Below, in pieces: positions 25,717 through 34,822 of a stretch of 64,000 nucleotides of DNA. Within the stretch, counting starts at the first letter, position 1; each line of letters begins with the position of its first letter. The DNA is from an uncultured Dorea sp. (GTDB taxonomy: Bacteria > Bacillota > Clostridia > Lachnospirales > Lachnospiraceae). Both the position numbers and the translations under genes were made by a program. The DNA lies in assembly GCA_910589275.1 (NCBI GenBank), contig CAJUTH010000017.1, positions 1 through 64,000 on the forward strand, given 5' to 3'. The notes under the pieces are model-generated. The model was not told where the DNA came from. It worked only from the letters and a program-made list of their open reading frames with translations, and made no database searches.

Positions 25717-27867
25717 CTATTCGTAAATATCTACCGCAAATAAATTCTCGCCTTTCTCAATCTCGCCTTCCTTTAACAAGCGGATCTTCTGATTATCCGT
25801 CAGCTCTGTACACAATACCGGAGACATCATGGACGGTGCATTTGCATTCAGGTATTCCAGATCAAGCTTCAGAAGCGGATCGCCCTTCTTCACCTTCGCA
25901 CCCTGTTCTGTCAGGACCTCAAATCCTTTTCCTTCCAGCTTCACTGTATCAACGCCCATATGAATCAGAACGCTTACGCCATTATCCATAGAAAATCCAA
26001 CGGCATGCTTGGTATCAAATACAAAGATTACTTCTCCGTCTTCCGGCGCGCACACAATCGGATCCGTAGGCGTTACTGCCGCGCCGTCACCCATCAGACG
26101 TCCTGCAAATGCCTCATCCGGTACCTTTGACAAATCCGCGGCAATTCCCTTAACAGGGCTTCCTACCATGATAGATTTTACCACTTTTTTCGCTGCGTCC
26201 TCCGGCTTTGCTGCCTCCTCTGCTTCAGCTTCTGCCGGCGCGTTCTCTGCAATATATTCTTCATCCGGAGCAGTTTCGAGATAATCCTCCAGATTAGACT
26301 TAATTACTGTTACACGGGGACCATAAATAACCTGTACTCCATTTCCTTTATGAACCACGCCGGATGCTCCCGTACCTTTGAGCATTGCGTCGTTTACCAG
26401 CTCTGACTTGTATACCGTACAACGGAGTCTGGTCGCACAGCAGTCTACGTCCGAAATATTCTTCTTTCCGCCAAGGCCCATACAGATCTGTCTGGAAACT
26501 TCATCCTCTGCGCCCGCCTCTTCTTTGCCAGAAGCGCCGCCTTTTTTCTTAGCGTCTACATCGCTTCTGCGATACAGCTTTACTTCCTCGTTATCATCAC
26601 GTCCCGGAGTCTTCAGATCCATTTTCACAATCAGGAAACTGAACAGGAAATAATATACTACAAAATAAGCAAGACCAACGATTACGATCCAGATCCAGTG
26701 TGTTTTTGAATTACCCTGCAGGATACCGAACAGGAACATATCGATAAATCCGCCGGAAAACGTCATGCCAACTCCTACGCCGAAAATATGCATCAGCATA
26801 TATGCCGCGCCGGCAAGTACACAGTGGATTCCATAAAGCGCCGGAGCTACGAAAAGGAATGTAAACTCCAAAGGCTCTGTGATACCAGTCAGCATAGAAG
26901 TAAGCGCCGCTGACAAAAGCAGACCCCCGACAACTTGTCTCTTTTCCGGCTTTGCAACACGGTACATCGCAAGTGCAGCTCCCGGAAGACCAAAAATCAT
27001 AAGCGGGAATTTACCGGACATAAATCTCGTTGCTGATACGGCAAATTCTGTCGTGCTCGGATCTGCAAGCTGAGCAAAGAAAATGTTCTGCGCACCTTCA
27101 ATCATCTGCCCTGCAACTTCCATGCTTCCGCCAAGACCAGTCTGCCAGAATGGAAGATAGAATACATGATGCAGTCCAAATGGAATCAAGAGACGCTCCA
27201 TAAATCCATACACCCATGTTCCGGCGTAGCCTGAATTCAGTACTACATTTCCAACCGCATAGATACCGCTCTGAATCATCGGCCATACAAAGAACATCAA
27301 GATACCTACTCCCGTATAAACCAGCGCGGAAATAATCGGTACAAATCTTGTTCCCCCAAAGAAAGACAGCACCTGAGGAAGCTGGATTTTATAAAATTTG
27401 TTGTGAAGCGCCGCAACGCCAAGACCTACAATAATACCGCCAAATACGCCCATCTGCAGAGAAGTGATTCCACACGCAGAAGCGGTAGCGCCATCCAGCA
27501 TATTCTCCGTTCCTCCGTTGATTGCAATCATTGCGCCGATTGACGCATGCATAATAAAGAAGGAAATCGCAGCAGCAAGAGCCGCAACCTCTTTTTCCTT
27601 CTTAGCCATGCCGATCGCTACGCCCATGGCAAAAATAATCGGCAGGTTGGTAAATACAATGTTACCCGCATCATTCATAACCTGCAAAATTGCATGGAAT
27701 GCTGTCCCCGGTCCCATAACCCCAAGCAGACCATAGGTCTCAAGCATCGTTTCATTCGTAAAGGAACCGCCAAGTCCCAACAGAAGACCTGCTACAGGCA
27801 GGATTGCGATTGGAAGCATAAAGCTTCGGCCCACACGCTGTAAAACACCAAAAATCTTGTCTTTCAT
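25717..27867 (-). CDS. PTS transporter EIICBA, glucose family
   Basis: A 716-residue fusion that imports and phosphorylates a hexose, probably glucose or N-acetylglucosamine. The IIC domain (1 to about 420) carries the membrane segments and GITEPLEFTFLFVAP. IIB (about 455-540) has the phosphocysteine in ISDVDCCATRLRCTV (Cys near 476). IIA (about 580-716) has the phosphohistidine at about 636 in GVSVLIHMGVDTVKLEGKGF. An Ala/Glu-rich linker joins IIB and IIA. The leader carries a RAT/terminator switch and the antiterminator gene follows, so induction by the transported sugar is expected. The exact sugar cannot be read. Confidence 0.93.
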   Translation of the reverse strand: MKDKIFGVLQRVGRSFMLPIAILPVAGLLLGLGGSFTNETMLETYGLLGVMGPGTAFHAILQVMNDAGNIVFTNLPIIFAMGVAIGMAKKEKEVAALAAAISFFIMHASIGAMIAINGGTENMLDGATASACGITSLQMGVFGGIIVGLGVAALHNKFYKIQLPQVLSFFGGTRFVPIISALVYTGVGILMFFVWPMIQSGIYAVGNVVLNSGYAGTWVYGFMERLLIPFGLHHVFYLPFWQTGLGGSMEVAGQMIEGAQNIFFAQLADPSTTEFAVSATRFMSGKFPLMIFGLPGAALAMYRVAKPEKRQVVGGLLLSAALTSMLTGITEPLEFTFLFVAPALYGIHCVLAGAAYMLMHIFGVGVGMTFSGGFIDMFLFGILQGNSKTHWIWIVIVGLAYFVVYYFLFSFLIVKMDLKTPGRDDNEEVKLYRRSDVDAKKKGGASGKEEAGAEDEVSRQICMGLGGKKNISDVDCCATRLRCTVYKSELVNDAMLKGTGASGVVHKGNGVQVIYGPRVTVIKSNLEDYLETAPDEEYIAENAPAEAEAEEAAKPEDAAKKVVKSIMVGSPVKGIAADLSKVPDEAFAGRLMGDGAAVTPTDPIVCAPEDGEVIFVFDTKHAVGFSMDNGVSVLIHMGVDTVKLEGKGFEVLTEQGAKVKKGDPLLKLDLEYLNANAPSMMSPVLCTELTDNQKIRLLKEGEIEKGENLFAVDIYE

Positions 27868-27936
27868 CTCTTCTTCTCCTTTTCCCTTTGATTCTTGAAA
27901 TTATGCGGGCAGTGATGCGCATTCACTTTTTTGTAT

Positions 27937-27992
27937 AAAAAAAGACACTAACCCACATAAATTCATAATAAAACTTACGTATAGTTAATGCC
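27937..27992 (-). terminator. Conditional leader terminator of the PTS operon
   Basis: Minus strand: GGCATTAAC (27984-27992) pairs with GTTAGTGTC (27944-27952), 9 bp with two G-U pairs, followed by seven T. Its left arm is also the 3' part of the RAT hairpin, so the two structures exclude each other. Confidence 0.75.
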
Positions 27993-28017
27993 TCGTTCAT
28001 CACAAGTAACATACTAT
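27981..28017 (-). promoter_or_regulatory. Ribonucleic antiterminator (RAT) element of the PTS operon
   Basis: Minus strand: ATAGT closing helix, TGTTACT on the 5' side and AGGCAT on the 3' side, closing ACTAT. TGTTACT and AGGCA are the conserved internal-loop sequences bound by LicT/GlcT-type proteins. It overlaps the leader terminator. Confidence 0.75.
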
Positions 28018-28026
28018 CTGTGTGAA

Positions 28027-28056
28027 ATACTAACACAGCAGCATACTTTTTGTCAA
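28027..28056 (-). promoter_or_regulatory. Predicted promoter of the PTS operon
   Basis: Minus strand: TTGACA (28051-28056), 18 bases, TAGTAT (28027-28032). The transcript would start within a few bases of the RAT hairpin. Confidence 0.6.
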
Positions 28057-28067
28057 GGTATTTATAC

Positions 28068-30608
28068 CTATTTCTCAATAGAATTTACTTTGTAATCCTG
28101 ATCCTCCACAGTCTTTTTCAGCACTTCATCTGAAACATCAGCACTCATCGTTACAACCGCGGTGCCCGCCTCATGGCTGACTTCGGCAGAGTCTACCCCC
28201 TCAAGGGCTTCTAGCACCTTCTTTACCCTCGCTTCACAGTGTCCGCACATCATTCCTTCGATTTTCATTGTCTTTGTCATGGTCTCTTTTCCATCCTTTC
28301 CTGATTGTTCATTTTTATTTGATATATTTGCGGGCTTAACCTTCTTATCCTTTCCGGCATCGTGCAGCTTGCAGAAATTCAGCCTTAATGCATTCGATAC
28401 TACGCAAAAGCTTGAGAGGCTCATTGCCGCTGCGCCGAACATTGGATTCAAGGTCAGGCCAAAATGCACAAATGCACCTGCTGCCAATGGTATTCCAATG
28501 ATGTTATATATAAATGCCCAGAATAAATTCTCATGAATATTACGCAAGGTCGCACGGCTCAGCCGGATTGCCGCAGGAACATCGCTTAGCGCGCTCTTCA
28601 TCAGCACCACATCCGCCGCGTCTACCGCCACATCTGCTCCTGCCCCAATCGCAATTCCCATATCCGCCCTTGTAAGAGCAGGCGCATCATTGATTCCATC
28701 GCCTACCATGGCTGTTTTCCCCTGTTCCTTCAGCTTTCGAATTACAGTTTCCTTGCCGTCCGGAAGGACTCCTGCAATCACTTCGTCCACACCGGCCTGC
28801 CTTCCGATAGCTCTTGCTGTCCGTTCATTATCGCCAGTCAGCATGACCACATGGATCCCCATGCCCTGAAGCTGCTTTACCGCCTCCCTGCTGTCTTCCT
28901 TGATCGTATCCGCAACCGCGATAATGCCAAGGAATCTGCCATCTTCCGCAAACAGAAGCGGCGTCTTTCCATCCTCCGCCAGCTTCTCCGCCCTCTGCTT
29001 CATCTCCTGCGAAAGCGGAATCTGCCCTCCAATAAATGACATACTGCCCCCAAGCATACGTTTCCCGTCCAGAACCGCCTTCAGACCGTTTCCCGGAAGC
29101 GCTGTAAATTCCGATACTTCCTCCGCTTTCAAAGCCAGTTCTTTTCCCTTTTTCAAAATTGCCTTTGCAAGCGGATGTTCGCTCTTTGCTTCCAGTGCAG
29201 CCGCCTTTTCCATTAATTCTTTTTCACTGACGCCCGCGGCGGGAACCAGATCCGTTACCTCCGGCTCCCCGCTGGTAATAGTTCCAGTCTTATCTAACGC
29301 CACAATCTGAACTTTCCCTGTCTCCTCAAGAGAAACCGCCGTTTTAAACAGGATTCCATTTTTCGCGCCAAGGCCGTTGCCTACCATAATTGCAACCGGA
29401 GTCGCAAGCCCAAGAGCACATGGACAGCTAATAACCAGAATGGAAATCCCTCTCGCCAGCGCATAAGCAAATTCTCTTCCAAGAAGAAGCCAAACCACCG
29501 TCGTAACTACTGCAATTGAAATTACAATGGGCACAAATACTCCCGACACCTTATCCGCAATCTTGGCAATCGGCGCTTTGGTTGCCGCAGCGTCGCTTAC
29601 CATCTTAATAATCTGGGACAATGTGGTGTCCTCTCCTACTCTGGATGCCTCACACTTTAAGAATCCCGACTGGTTCATGGTTGCCGCAGAAACCAGATCC
29701 CCCGCCGCCTTATCCACCGGGATACTCTCTCCGGTCAGCGCCGCCTCATTTACCGCGCTGACACCTTCCAGCACAATACCATCCACAGGTATATTTTCTC
29801 CGGGACGGACTACAAAAATATCTCCCTTTTTCACCTGCTCTATCGGCACGGTAACCTCCGCGTCTCCCCGGACCAGCACCGCTGTCTTTGGAGCCAGCTT
29901 CATCAGGCTCTTCAATGCATCTGTCGTCTTTCCCTTTGACCTTGCCTCCAGCATCTTTCCCACCGTAATCAATGTCAAAATCATAGCTGCGGATTCAAAG
30001 TAAAACTCATGCATATATTTCATAACGCTGTCCATATCTCCATGAAGCTGTGCATCCGTCATCATAAACAATGCAAAAATACTCCACACATAAGAAGCCA
30101 TAGAGCCCAGCGCTACCAGCGTATCCATATTCGGCGCCCTGTGCCAGAGACTCTTAAATCCGCTGATAAAAAACTTCTGGTTAATCACCATAATAATTCC
30201 CGCAAGAAGAAGCTGCAGAATCCCCATAGCCACATGATTATGCGCAAGCCATGCCGGCGCCGGCCACGACCACATCATGTGGCCCATAGAAAAGTACATA
30301 AGTACGATTAAAAATCCAAGCGAGGAAACCAGCCTTCTCTTCAATACCGGAGTTTCTCTATCCTTCAATGCATCCTCCGACGCTGTCTGATTTGCCGTCT
30401 CTGCTTCCGCCCCCTTTAGCGCGGCTCCATATCCGGCCTCCTCCACCGCCGAGATAATACTCTGGGCAGAGACGTCTCCCTCCACTCCCATCGTATTAGT
30501 CAGCAGACTGACAGAGCAGGACGCAACCCCCTCCACCTTAGAAACCGCTTTTTCTACGCGGGCGCTGCAGGCGGCGCAGCTCATTCCAGTAACTGTATAT
30601 TGTTCCAT
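28068..30608 (-). CDS. copA: Copper-exporting P1B-type ATPase CopA
   Basis: An 846-residue heavy-metal ATPase. An N-terminal HMA domain (GMSCAACSARVEK, Cys11/Cys14) is followed by the membrane segments, the ion site CPC near residue 395, phosphorylation motif DKTGTIT near 439, GDGINDAP, and the sixth-helix N...Y and M..S signals of the Cu(I) class (YNIIGIPLAAG, AAMSLSSFCVV). A second HMA domain sits unusually at the C-terminus (IEGMMCGHCEARV), where a separate CopZ chaperone would otherwise be expected. The ATG at 30608 is preferred over a TTG five codons earlier because GGAGG lies 8 bases before it. It follows csoR by 15 bases. Confidence 0.96.
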   Translation of the reverse strand: MEQYTVTGMSCAACSARVEKAVSKVEGVASCSVSLLTNTMGVEGDVSAQSIISAVEEAGYGAALKGAEAETANQTASEDALKDRETPVLKRRLVSSLGFLIVLMYFSMGHMMWSWPAPAWLAHNHVAMGILQLLLAGIIMVINQKFFISGFKSLWHRAPNMDTLVALGSMASYVWSIFALFMMTDAQLHGDMDSVMKYMHEFYFESAAMILTLITVGKMLEARSKGKTTDALKSLMKLAPKTAVLVRGDAEVTVPIEQVKKGDIFVVRPGENIPVDGIVLEGVSAVNEAALTGESIPVDKAAGDLVSAATMNQSGFLKCEASRVGEDTTLSQIIKMVSDAAATKAPIAKIADKVSGVFVPIVISIAVVTTVVWLLLGREFAYALARGISILVISCPCALGLATPVAIMVGNGLGAKNGILFKTAVSLEETGKVQIVALDKTGTITSGEPEVTDLVPAAGVSEKELMEKAAALEAKSEHPLAKAILKKGKELALKAEEVSEFTALPGNGLKAVLDGKRMLGGSMSFIGGQIPLSQEMKQRAEKLAEDGKTPLLFAEDGRFLGIIAVADTIKEDSREAVKQLQGMGIHVVMLTGDNERTARAIGRQAGVDEVIAGVLPDGKETVIRKLKEQGKTAMVGDGINDAPALTRADMGIAIGAGADVAVDAADVVLMKSALSDVPAAIRLSRATLRNIHENLFWAFIYNIIGIPLAAGAFVHFGLTLNPMFGAAAMSLSSFCVVSNALRLNFCKLHDAGKDKKVKPANISNKNEQSGKDGKETMTKTMKIEGMMCGHCEARVKKVLEALEGVDSAEVSHEAGTAVVTMSADVSDEVLKKTVEDQDYKVNSIEK

Positions 30609-30623
30609 GTCCCTATCCTCCAA

Positions 30624-30929
30624 TTATCTCATAAGCTTCTGTATCGTAGCCACAAGTTCGTCTATCACCTCATCCTTGCCATCCCTGATATCCCTTAACA
30701 CACAGGTATGGATATGATTTGAGAGAAGCTCTTTGTTAAATGCATTCATTGCCGCATTCACTGCCGACGACTGAATTAAGATATCATTGCAGTAAGCGTC
30801 GTTTTCAATCATCGCCTGAAGCCCTCTCACCTGACCCTCAATCCTGCGAAGACGGTTCATAAGCTTCTTTCTCTGTTCTTCAGAACGCTCCGTTTTCTTT
30901 TGATGACAGCATTTCCTCTCTTCTTCCAT
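30624..30929 (-). CDS. csoR: Copper-sensing repressor CsoR
   Basis: A 101-residue all-helical repressor. The Cu(I) ligands Cys47 (AYCNDIL), His72 and Cys76 (NHIHTCVL) are present in the canonical C-H-C pattern, after the signature LRRIEGQVRGLQAMIE. It releases DNA when it binds copper. The start at 30929 is chosen for AAAGGAG upstream. It is the first gene of the csoR-copA operon, downstream of a large palindromic operator. Confidence 0.95.
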   Translation of the reverse strand: MEEERKCCHQKKTERSEEQRKKLMNRLRRIEGQVRGLQAMIENDAYCNDILIQSSAVNAAMNAFNKELLSNHIHTCVLRDIRDGKDEVIDELVATIQKLMR

Positions 30930-31000
30930 GATTATAAATTCTCCTTTGTCTTTTAGGATTATACCTCTTCTAACAGTCAAATCCTTTTTTCGCCAAACCA

Positions 31001-31054
31001 AAATACCCCCAATAGGTATATAAACACTATATACCTATTGGGGGTATTTGTCAA
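31001..31054 (-). promoter_or_regulatory. csoR-copA promoter with a perfect 21-bp inverted repeat operator
   Basis: Bases 31001-31021 and 31029-31049 are exact inverted copies separated by 7 bases. Each arm holds ATACCCCC...GGTAT, itself a CsoR-type box. Minus-strand promoter TTGACA (31049-31054), 17 bases, TATAGT (31026-31031): one arm fills the -35/-10 spacer and the other covers the start of transcription. Two CsoR tetramers could occlude the polymerase. Confidence 0.8.
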
Positions 31055-31064
31055 CCGCTTTTTT

Positions 31065-31748
31065 CTACAGCCCAGCCATGGTGACACCCTCTCCGGCCAG
31101 CTTCTCAAAATCCTTGACAAACACATCTACCGCCGCTGTTATCGCTGCGTTATTAACAAATTTATCCATAATAGCAGGCGCAGCCGTTGCGCCTCCCACA
31201 CCGTATTTGCACAGCTCCAGCACCTGCTGGGAATTCTTGAAGCTCGCCGCCAGAACCATCGTATCAAGCTTGTTTACCTCAAAAATATCCTGAATCTCTT
31301 TCGTCACATGAATGCCGTCATATCCCATATCATCAATCCGGTTAATATACGGCGCCGCATAAGACGCGCCGCTTTTTGCTGCCAGATAGGCCTGCATTGG
31401 CGTATAGACTGCTGTTCCCGTCGTGCGGATTCCTTCTTTTTTCAGAAGCTTCATCGCCTTAAATCCCTGCGGAATACATGGAATCTTCACAAAAGTTGCC
31501 TCGCCAAGCGCCCGGACTATCGCATAGGCATCCTGAACCATCCCTTCCGCATCTTTCGCAATTGCCTGCACATGCAGGTCAGCTTCCTTTCCGATAAATC
31601 CACGGATCTCTTTTAGAACCTCATAGGGATTCCTTCCGGTCTTTGCAAGAATCGACGGATTCGTTGTCACCCCGTCAATGGGATACAGATCATACAGCCT
31701 TCTGATTTCCCTCATATCTGCATCGTCAATTAATAACCTCATTTTCAT
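31065..31748 (-). CDS. Transaldolase-like fructose-6-phosphate aldolase
   Basis: A 227-residue class I aldolase of the FSA/TalC subfamily. It starts LLIDDADMREIRRLYDLYPI, and DGVTTNPSILAKTGRNPYEV, VKIPCIPQGFKAMKLL and the region GTAVYTPMQAYLAAKSGASY are typical; the Schiff-base Lys lies in VKIP. The length matches FSA rather than full transaldolase. The start is either ATG 31748 or ATG 31742; AGGGA upstream slightly favours the first. It ends just beyond the copper operator, so it is an upstream neighbour, not part of that operon. Confidence 0.88.
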   Translation of the reverse strand: MKMRLLIDDADMREIRRLYDLYPIDGVTTNPSILAKTGRNPYEVLKEIRGFIGKEADLHVQAIAKDAEGMVQDAYAIVRALGEATFVKIPCIPQGFKAMKLLKKEGIRTTGTAVYTPMQAYLAAKSGASYAAPYINRIDDMGYDGIHVTKEIQDIFEVNKLDTMVLAASFKNSQQVLELCKYGVGGATAAPAIMDKFVNNAAITAAVDVFVKDFEKLAGEGVTMAGL

Positions 31749-31858
31749 CACTTCCCTAACCAAAAATATTCGGCTGCAAATAAACAACTACTCATGGCTG
31801 GTTGTTTCGCCGCGGACTTTATTGTAACATGTTTTTTGATATATTTCTACACACACTC

Positions 31859-33952
31859 CTAAATCACTTTCTCATCTATATTCCGTATAAACCCAACATA
31901 AGTAACTGCGAAGTATACCACATAAATTCCAAAAAACAGCGCAATGCTTTTTGCAAAAAACAGTCCTTTTGCTGCCGGAACCCCTGTCATAGCCACAAAC
32001 CCCTTGCTCATAGACAGTATCATTTTCCCACTGATAACAATAGCCAGCATGGCCGGACACAGATAATATGCGCCAAGCTGTTTCCTTATCAGGCTGTGAA
32101 TCTGGGCCCGCTCCAGTCCCAGCTTTGCCAGCACGTCATACCGGAACTTATACTTAGCAGAATCGGACAACTGCTGCACCGACAGGACTGTTACAGCCAC
32201 GCATACAAATACCAAACCGATGTAGAACAGTGGGATAATCAGAGAAGCCAGCATAAACTTTACTTCCGGAATCAGGTTATCCCTTACCAGATTGACTGCC
32301 GAATAGGAAATAATATTATCCGAGCCGCAGCAGCTATTGCCCGCTAACTCCGGCATCGCATGGCCTGCTAAGCCCCATTCATCATCCTCCGTCAACTCAT
32401 CCAGTTTCCTGCCAAGATCCGATGGCGCGTCTCCTCTTATATCTGCCGCCAGTTCCGAATAATAGGGCTTCATCCGGTTTAAGACTCTATCCGGAACCAC
32501 GACAATATAATCGCCGCCGTTGTGGCCATCCTGAGAAAAGGGCTCTCCGTAAACGCCCGCACAGGAAAGATACCCATTTCCAAACGCGTCCGCAACTTTT
32601 AAATCCTCTCCGATTCCACGCACTTCTCTATACAGCCTCGGCTTAATATGCACCAGATATTCCTCCTCATTCATTACCACCCTTTTGTACCCCAGCATAT
32701 CACGCAGATTATTGTAATCCGTAATGCCCATATAGGTATCGCTGGTACAGTAAACGCCCTCATTTTTCAGCATTTTCTCAATCTTCTCCCTATCCGGGCT
32801 TCCATCCTCCTTTTGGTACATGGTTCCCCATGCCTGCAAATGCGTAAGCATCCAGGTATTCACCTGATTTTCATGATCCGTATAGATACGGTAAATATAA
32901 TGCTTAAGAATCTCCGTATTTCCCTGTAACACTTCTAATTCATCTTCAAAATCATCCTCCGGAGAGCTGCTGTAAACCTGAACGTCAAAAGGAAACTTTT
33001 CCTCCAATACCGTGTTTTCGTAATCACTGAACATCAACGCAACCGAAGCGCCCATAAGGGCAATCGTAAACAAGGACGTCAGTGTTCCCATGGTAAACTG
33101 CATGGTCCGTACCTTAGAAGCGAACTGCCGCAGCAGAAACAAATTCTGTCCCTTATAAATTCCGTTCCCCTTCTTCCTTACATAACAAATAATCCACGCC
33201 GAGATTCCAATATAAAACAGATAAATGGTAAGTACCAGCCCAATCAAAAACAGCGCTATTTCGCCCGCGTTAGACAGCATGGAGAACATTGTCCAGAATG
33301 CAAAGATAAACAGAATAGATACCGGCAGGAAAAGTCTCTTTATTCCCTCTCTCTTTTCTTTGATCTCCTCATTCCTGCGCTTTGCATCCATCAAGTCATG
33401 AATATTCATTTTCTTAAATTTCCATCTGCATCGAAACAGCGCCAGCAGATAACAGCCTGCGTAACAGAGCACTGTCATCAGTATCGTCCATTTATGAAAA
33501 GAAATATCAAAATGATATTCCATCCTTATCATAGAAAACATAATTGCCAGAAGCACTTCCCTGAGAAGGATTCCAAAAAGAATGCCGATTAGAAAAGAAA
33601 CGCTGCCAAGCAGAATATTTTCCCTCATATAAATTCTAGACACCATTTTCTTTTTCATGCCAAGCAGCAGATAAATGCCGAATTCACTGCTCCTCTTTTC
33701 CAGCATAAACCGGACCATATAATTGATCAGCCACGCGACGATCATCACAATGAAAAAGGTTGCAAGCCCGATCATCACTTCCATCAAAGCCTCCAGTTCA
33801 AAGTACTGATTTATATCGTTCTGGAAGATCAGGCTGTTAAACGCATACATCAGCGCAGCGATCACCGTCATAGTAAGCATATAGACCAGATAATCCTTTG
33901 CGGAACGCGTCATATTCCGGAAAGCAAGTTTACCGAGCATTGGAAAGCTCAC
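31859..33952 (-). CDS. BceB-type ABC transporter permease
   Basis: A 697-residue permease of the FtsX-like bacitracin export class. There are about ten membrane segments, with four before a large extracytoplasmic domain (about 290-510) inserted between segments 7 and 8. RSSEFGIYLLLGMKKKMVSR is the cytoplasmic coupling region typical of these proteins. The start overlaps the ATPase gene by 23 bases. Such transporters both remove cell-wall-targeting peptides and act as the signal sensor for the linked kinase. Confidence 0.9.
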   Translation of the reverse strand: MSFPMLGKLAFRNMTRSAKDYLVYMLTMTVIAALMYAFNSLIFQNDINQYFELEALMEVMIGLATFFIVMIVAWLINYMVRFMLEKRSSEFGIYLLLGMKKKMVSRIYMRENILLGSVSFLIGILFGILLREVLLAIMFSMIRMEYHFDISFHKWTILMTVLCYAGCYLLALFRCRWKFKKMNIHDLMDAKRRNEEIKEKREGIKRLFLPVSILFIFAFWTMFSMLSNAGEIALFLIGLVLTIYLFYIGISAWIICYVRKKGNGIYKGQNLFLLRQFASKVRTMQFTMGTLTSLFTIALMGASVALMFSDYENTVLEEKFPFDVQVYSSSPEDDFEDELEVLQGNTEILKHYIYRIYTDHENQVNTWMLTHLQAWGTMYQKEDGSPDREKIEKMLKNEGVYCTSDTYMGITDYNNLRDMLGYKRVVMNEEEYLVHIKPRLYREVRGIGEDLKVADAFGNGYLSCAGVYGEPFSQDGHNGGDYIVVVPDRVLNRMKPYYSELAADIRGDAPSDLGRKLDELTEDDEWGLAGHAMPELAGNSCCGSDNIISYSAVNLVRDNLIPEVKFMLASLIIPLFYIGLVFVCVAVTVLSVQQLSDSAKYKFRYDVLAKLGLERAQIHSLIRKQLGAYYLCPAMLAIVISGKMILSMSKGFVAMTGVPAAKGLFFAKSIALFFGIYVVYFAVTYVGFIRNIDEKVI

Positions 33953-34697
33953 CTCCCGTCAGAGATAATACATCCAAAATTTCCTGAAGAAATACCTTCC
34001 TCTCTTTTTCTCCTCTCACAAGCTCATGAAAAATCTTCCCATCCTTCAAAAAAAGGATTCGGCTGCAGTAGCTGGAAGAAAATGCATCGTGAGTCACCAT
34101 CAAGATCGTAGCGCCCATAGTCTGGTTCAGATCTGCAAAGGTTTCAAGCAGAGTCTGGGCCGAGCGGGAGTCTAACGCCCCGGTCGGCTCATCCGCCAGA
34201 AGAAGCCTCGGATGGTTCACCAGAGCTCTTGCGCAGGCACACCGCTGCTTCTGCCCGCCGGATACCTGATAAGGAAATTTCTCCCTGATATCTGCAATCC
34301 CAAGAAGTCTCAGAATTTTCTCACATTCTTCTTGAATCTGCCGTTTCTTTCCTCCCTGAAGGGTCAGGGCAAGAATAATATTTTCTTCAATAGTCAAGGT
34401 ATCCAAAAGATTATATTCCTGAAATACAAACCCCAGATTCTTTTTACGGAACTCGGAAAGAGCATCCTCCGACAATTCGGTAATATCTGTATTTTCATAA
34501 TAAATATGCCCCGCTGTCACCCGGTCTATGGTAGCAAGCATATTAAGGAGCGTTGTTTTGCCGGAGCCGGAGGCTCCCATCACGCCCACAAACTCTCCCT
34601 TTTCCACGTTAAAGCTGACCCTGTCCACCGCTTTCGTAACATTTGATTTGTTTCCATAGTATTTTTCTACATCGCAAACACGGATATAGCCGTTCAT
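33930..34697 (-). CDS. BceA-type ABC transporter ATP-binding protein
   Basis: A 255-residue ATPase. Walker A is GASGSGKTT, the Q-loop is FVFQEYNLLDTLT, the signature is YQVSGGQKQRCACARALV (VSGGQ in place of LSGGQ), and Walker B is LLLADEPTGALDS, followed by MVTHD. TGALD is typical of the MacB/BceA group. It lies downstream of the kinase gene after 125 bases that contain a 16-bp inverted repeat. Confidence 0.93.
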   Translation of the reverse strand: MNGYIRVCDVEKYYGNKSNVTKAVDRVSFNVEKGEFVGVMGASGSGKTTLLNMLATIDRVTAGHIYYENTDITELSEDALSEFRKKNLGFVFQEYNLLDTLTIEENIILALTLQGGKKRQIQEECEKILRLLGIADIREKFPYQVSGGQKQRCACARALVNHPRLLLADEPTGALDSRSAQTLLETFADLNQTMGATILMVTHDAFSSSYCSRILFLKDGKIFHELVRGEKERKVFLQEILDVLSLTGGELSNAR

Positions 34698-34775
34698 TAA
34701 AAATCACTCCCAACCTGCAGAATCTTTTATCACGCTTTCATTCTACCGCTCCCGCCCGTCTCTTTGTATAAAGAT

Positions 34776-34817
34776 AGATTGAAGTTATCTTACATTTTCT
34801 TAAGATAACTTCAATCT
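34776..34817. promoter_or_regulatory. 16-bp perfect inverted repeat upstream of the BceA-type gene
   Basis: AGATTGAAGTTATCTT and its exact complement around a 10-base loop, between the kinase stop (34823) and the ATPase start (34697). It could be the terminator of the regulator-kinase pair or the operator of the transporter operon. No T-tract follows on the minus strand, which favours the operator. Confidence 0.5.
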
Positions 34818-34822
34818 CTGAC

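Noticed and set aside
31038..31616. Plus-strand open frame opposite the aldolase gene
   Set aside because: The aldolase reads as a full-length family member on the minus strand; the opposing frame has odd His/Arg/Cys-rich composition.
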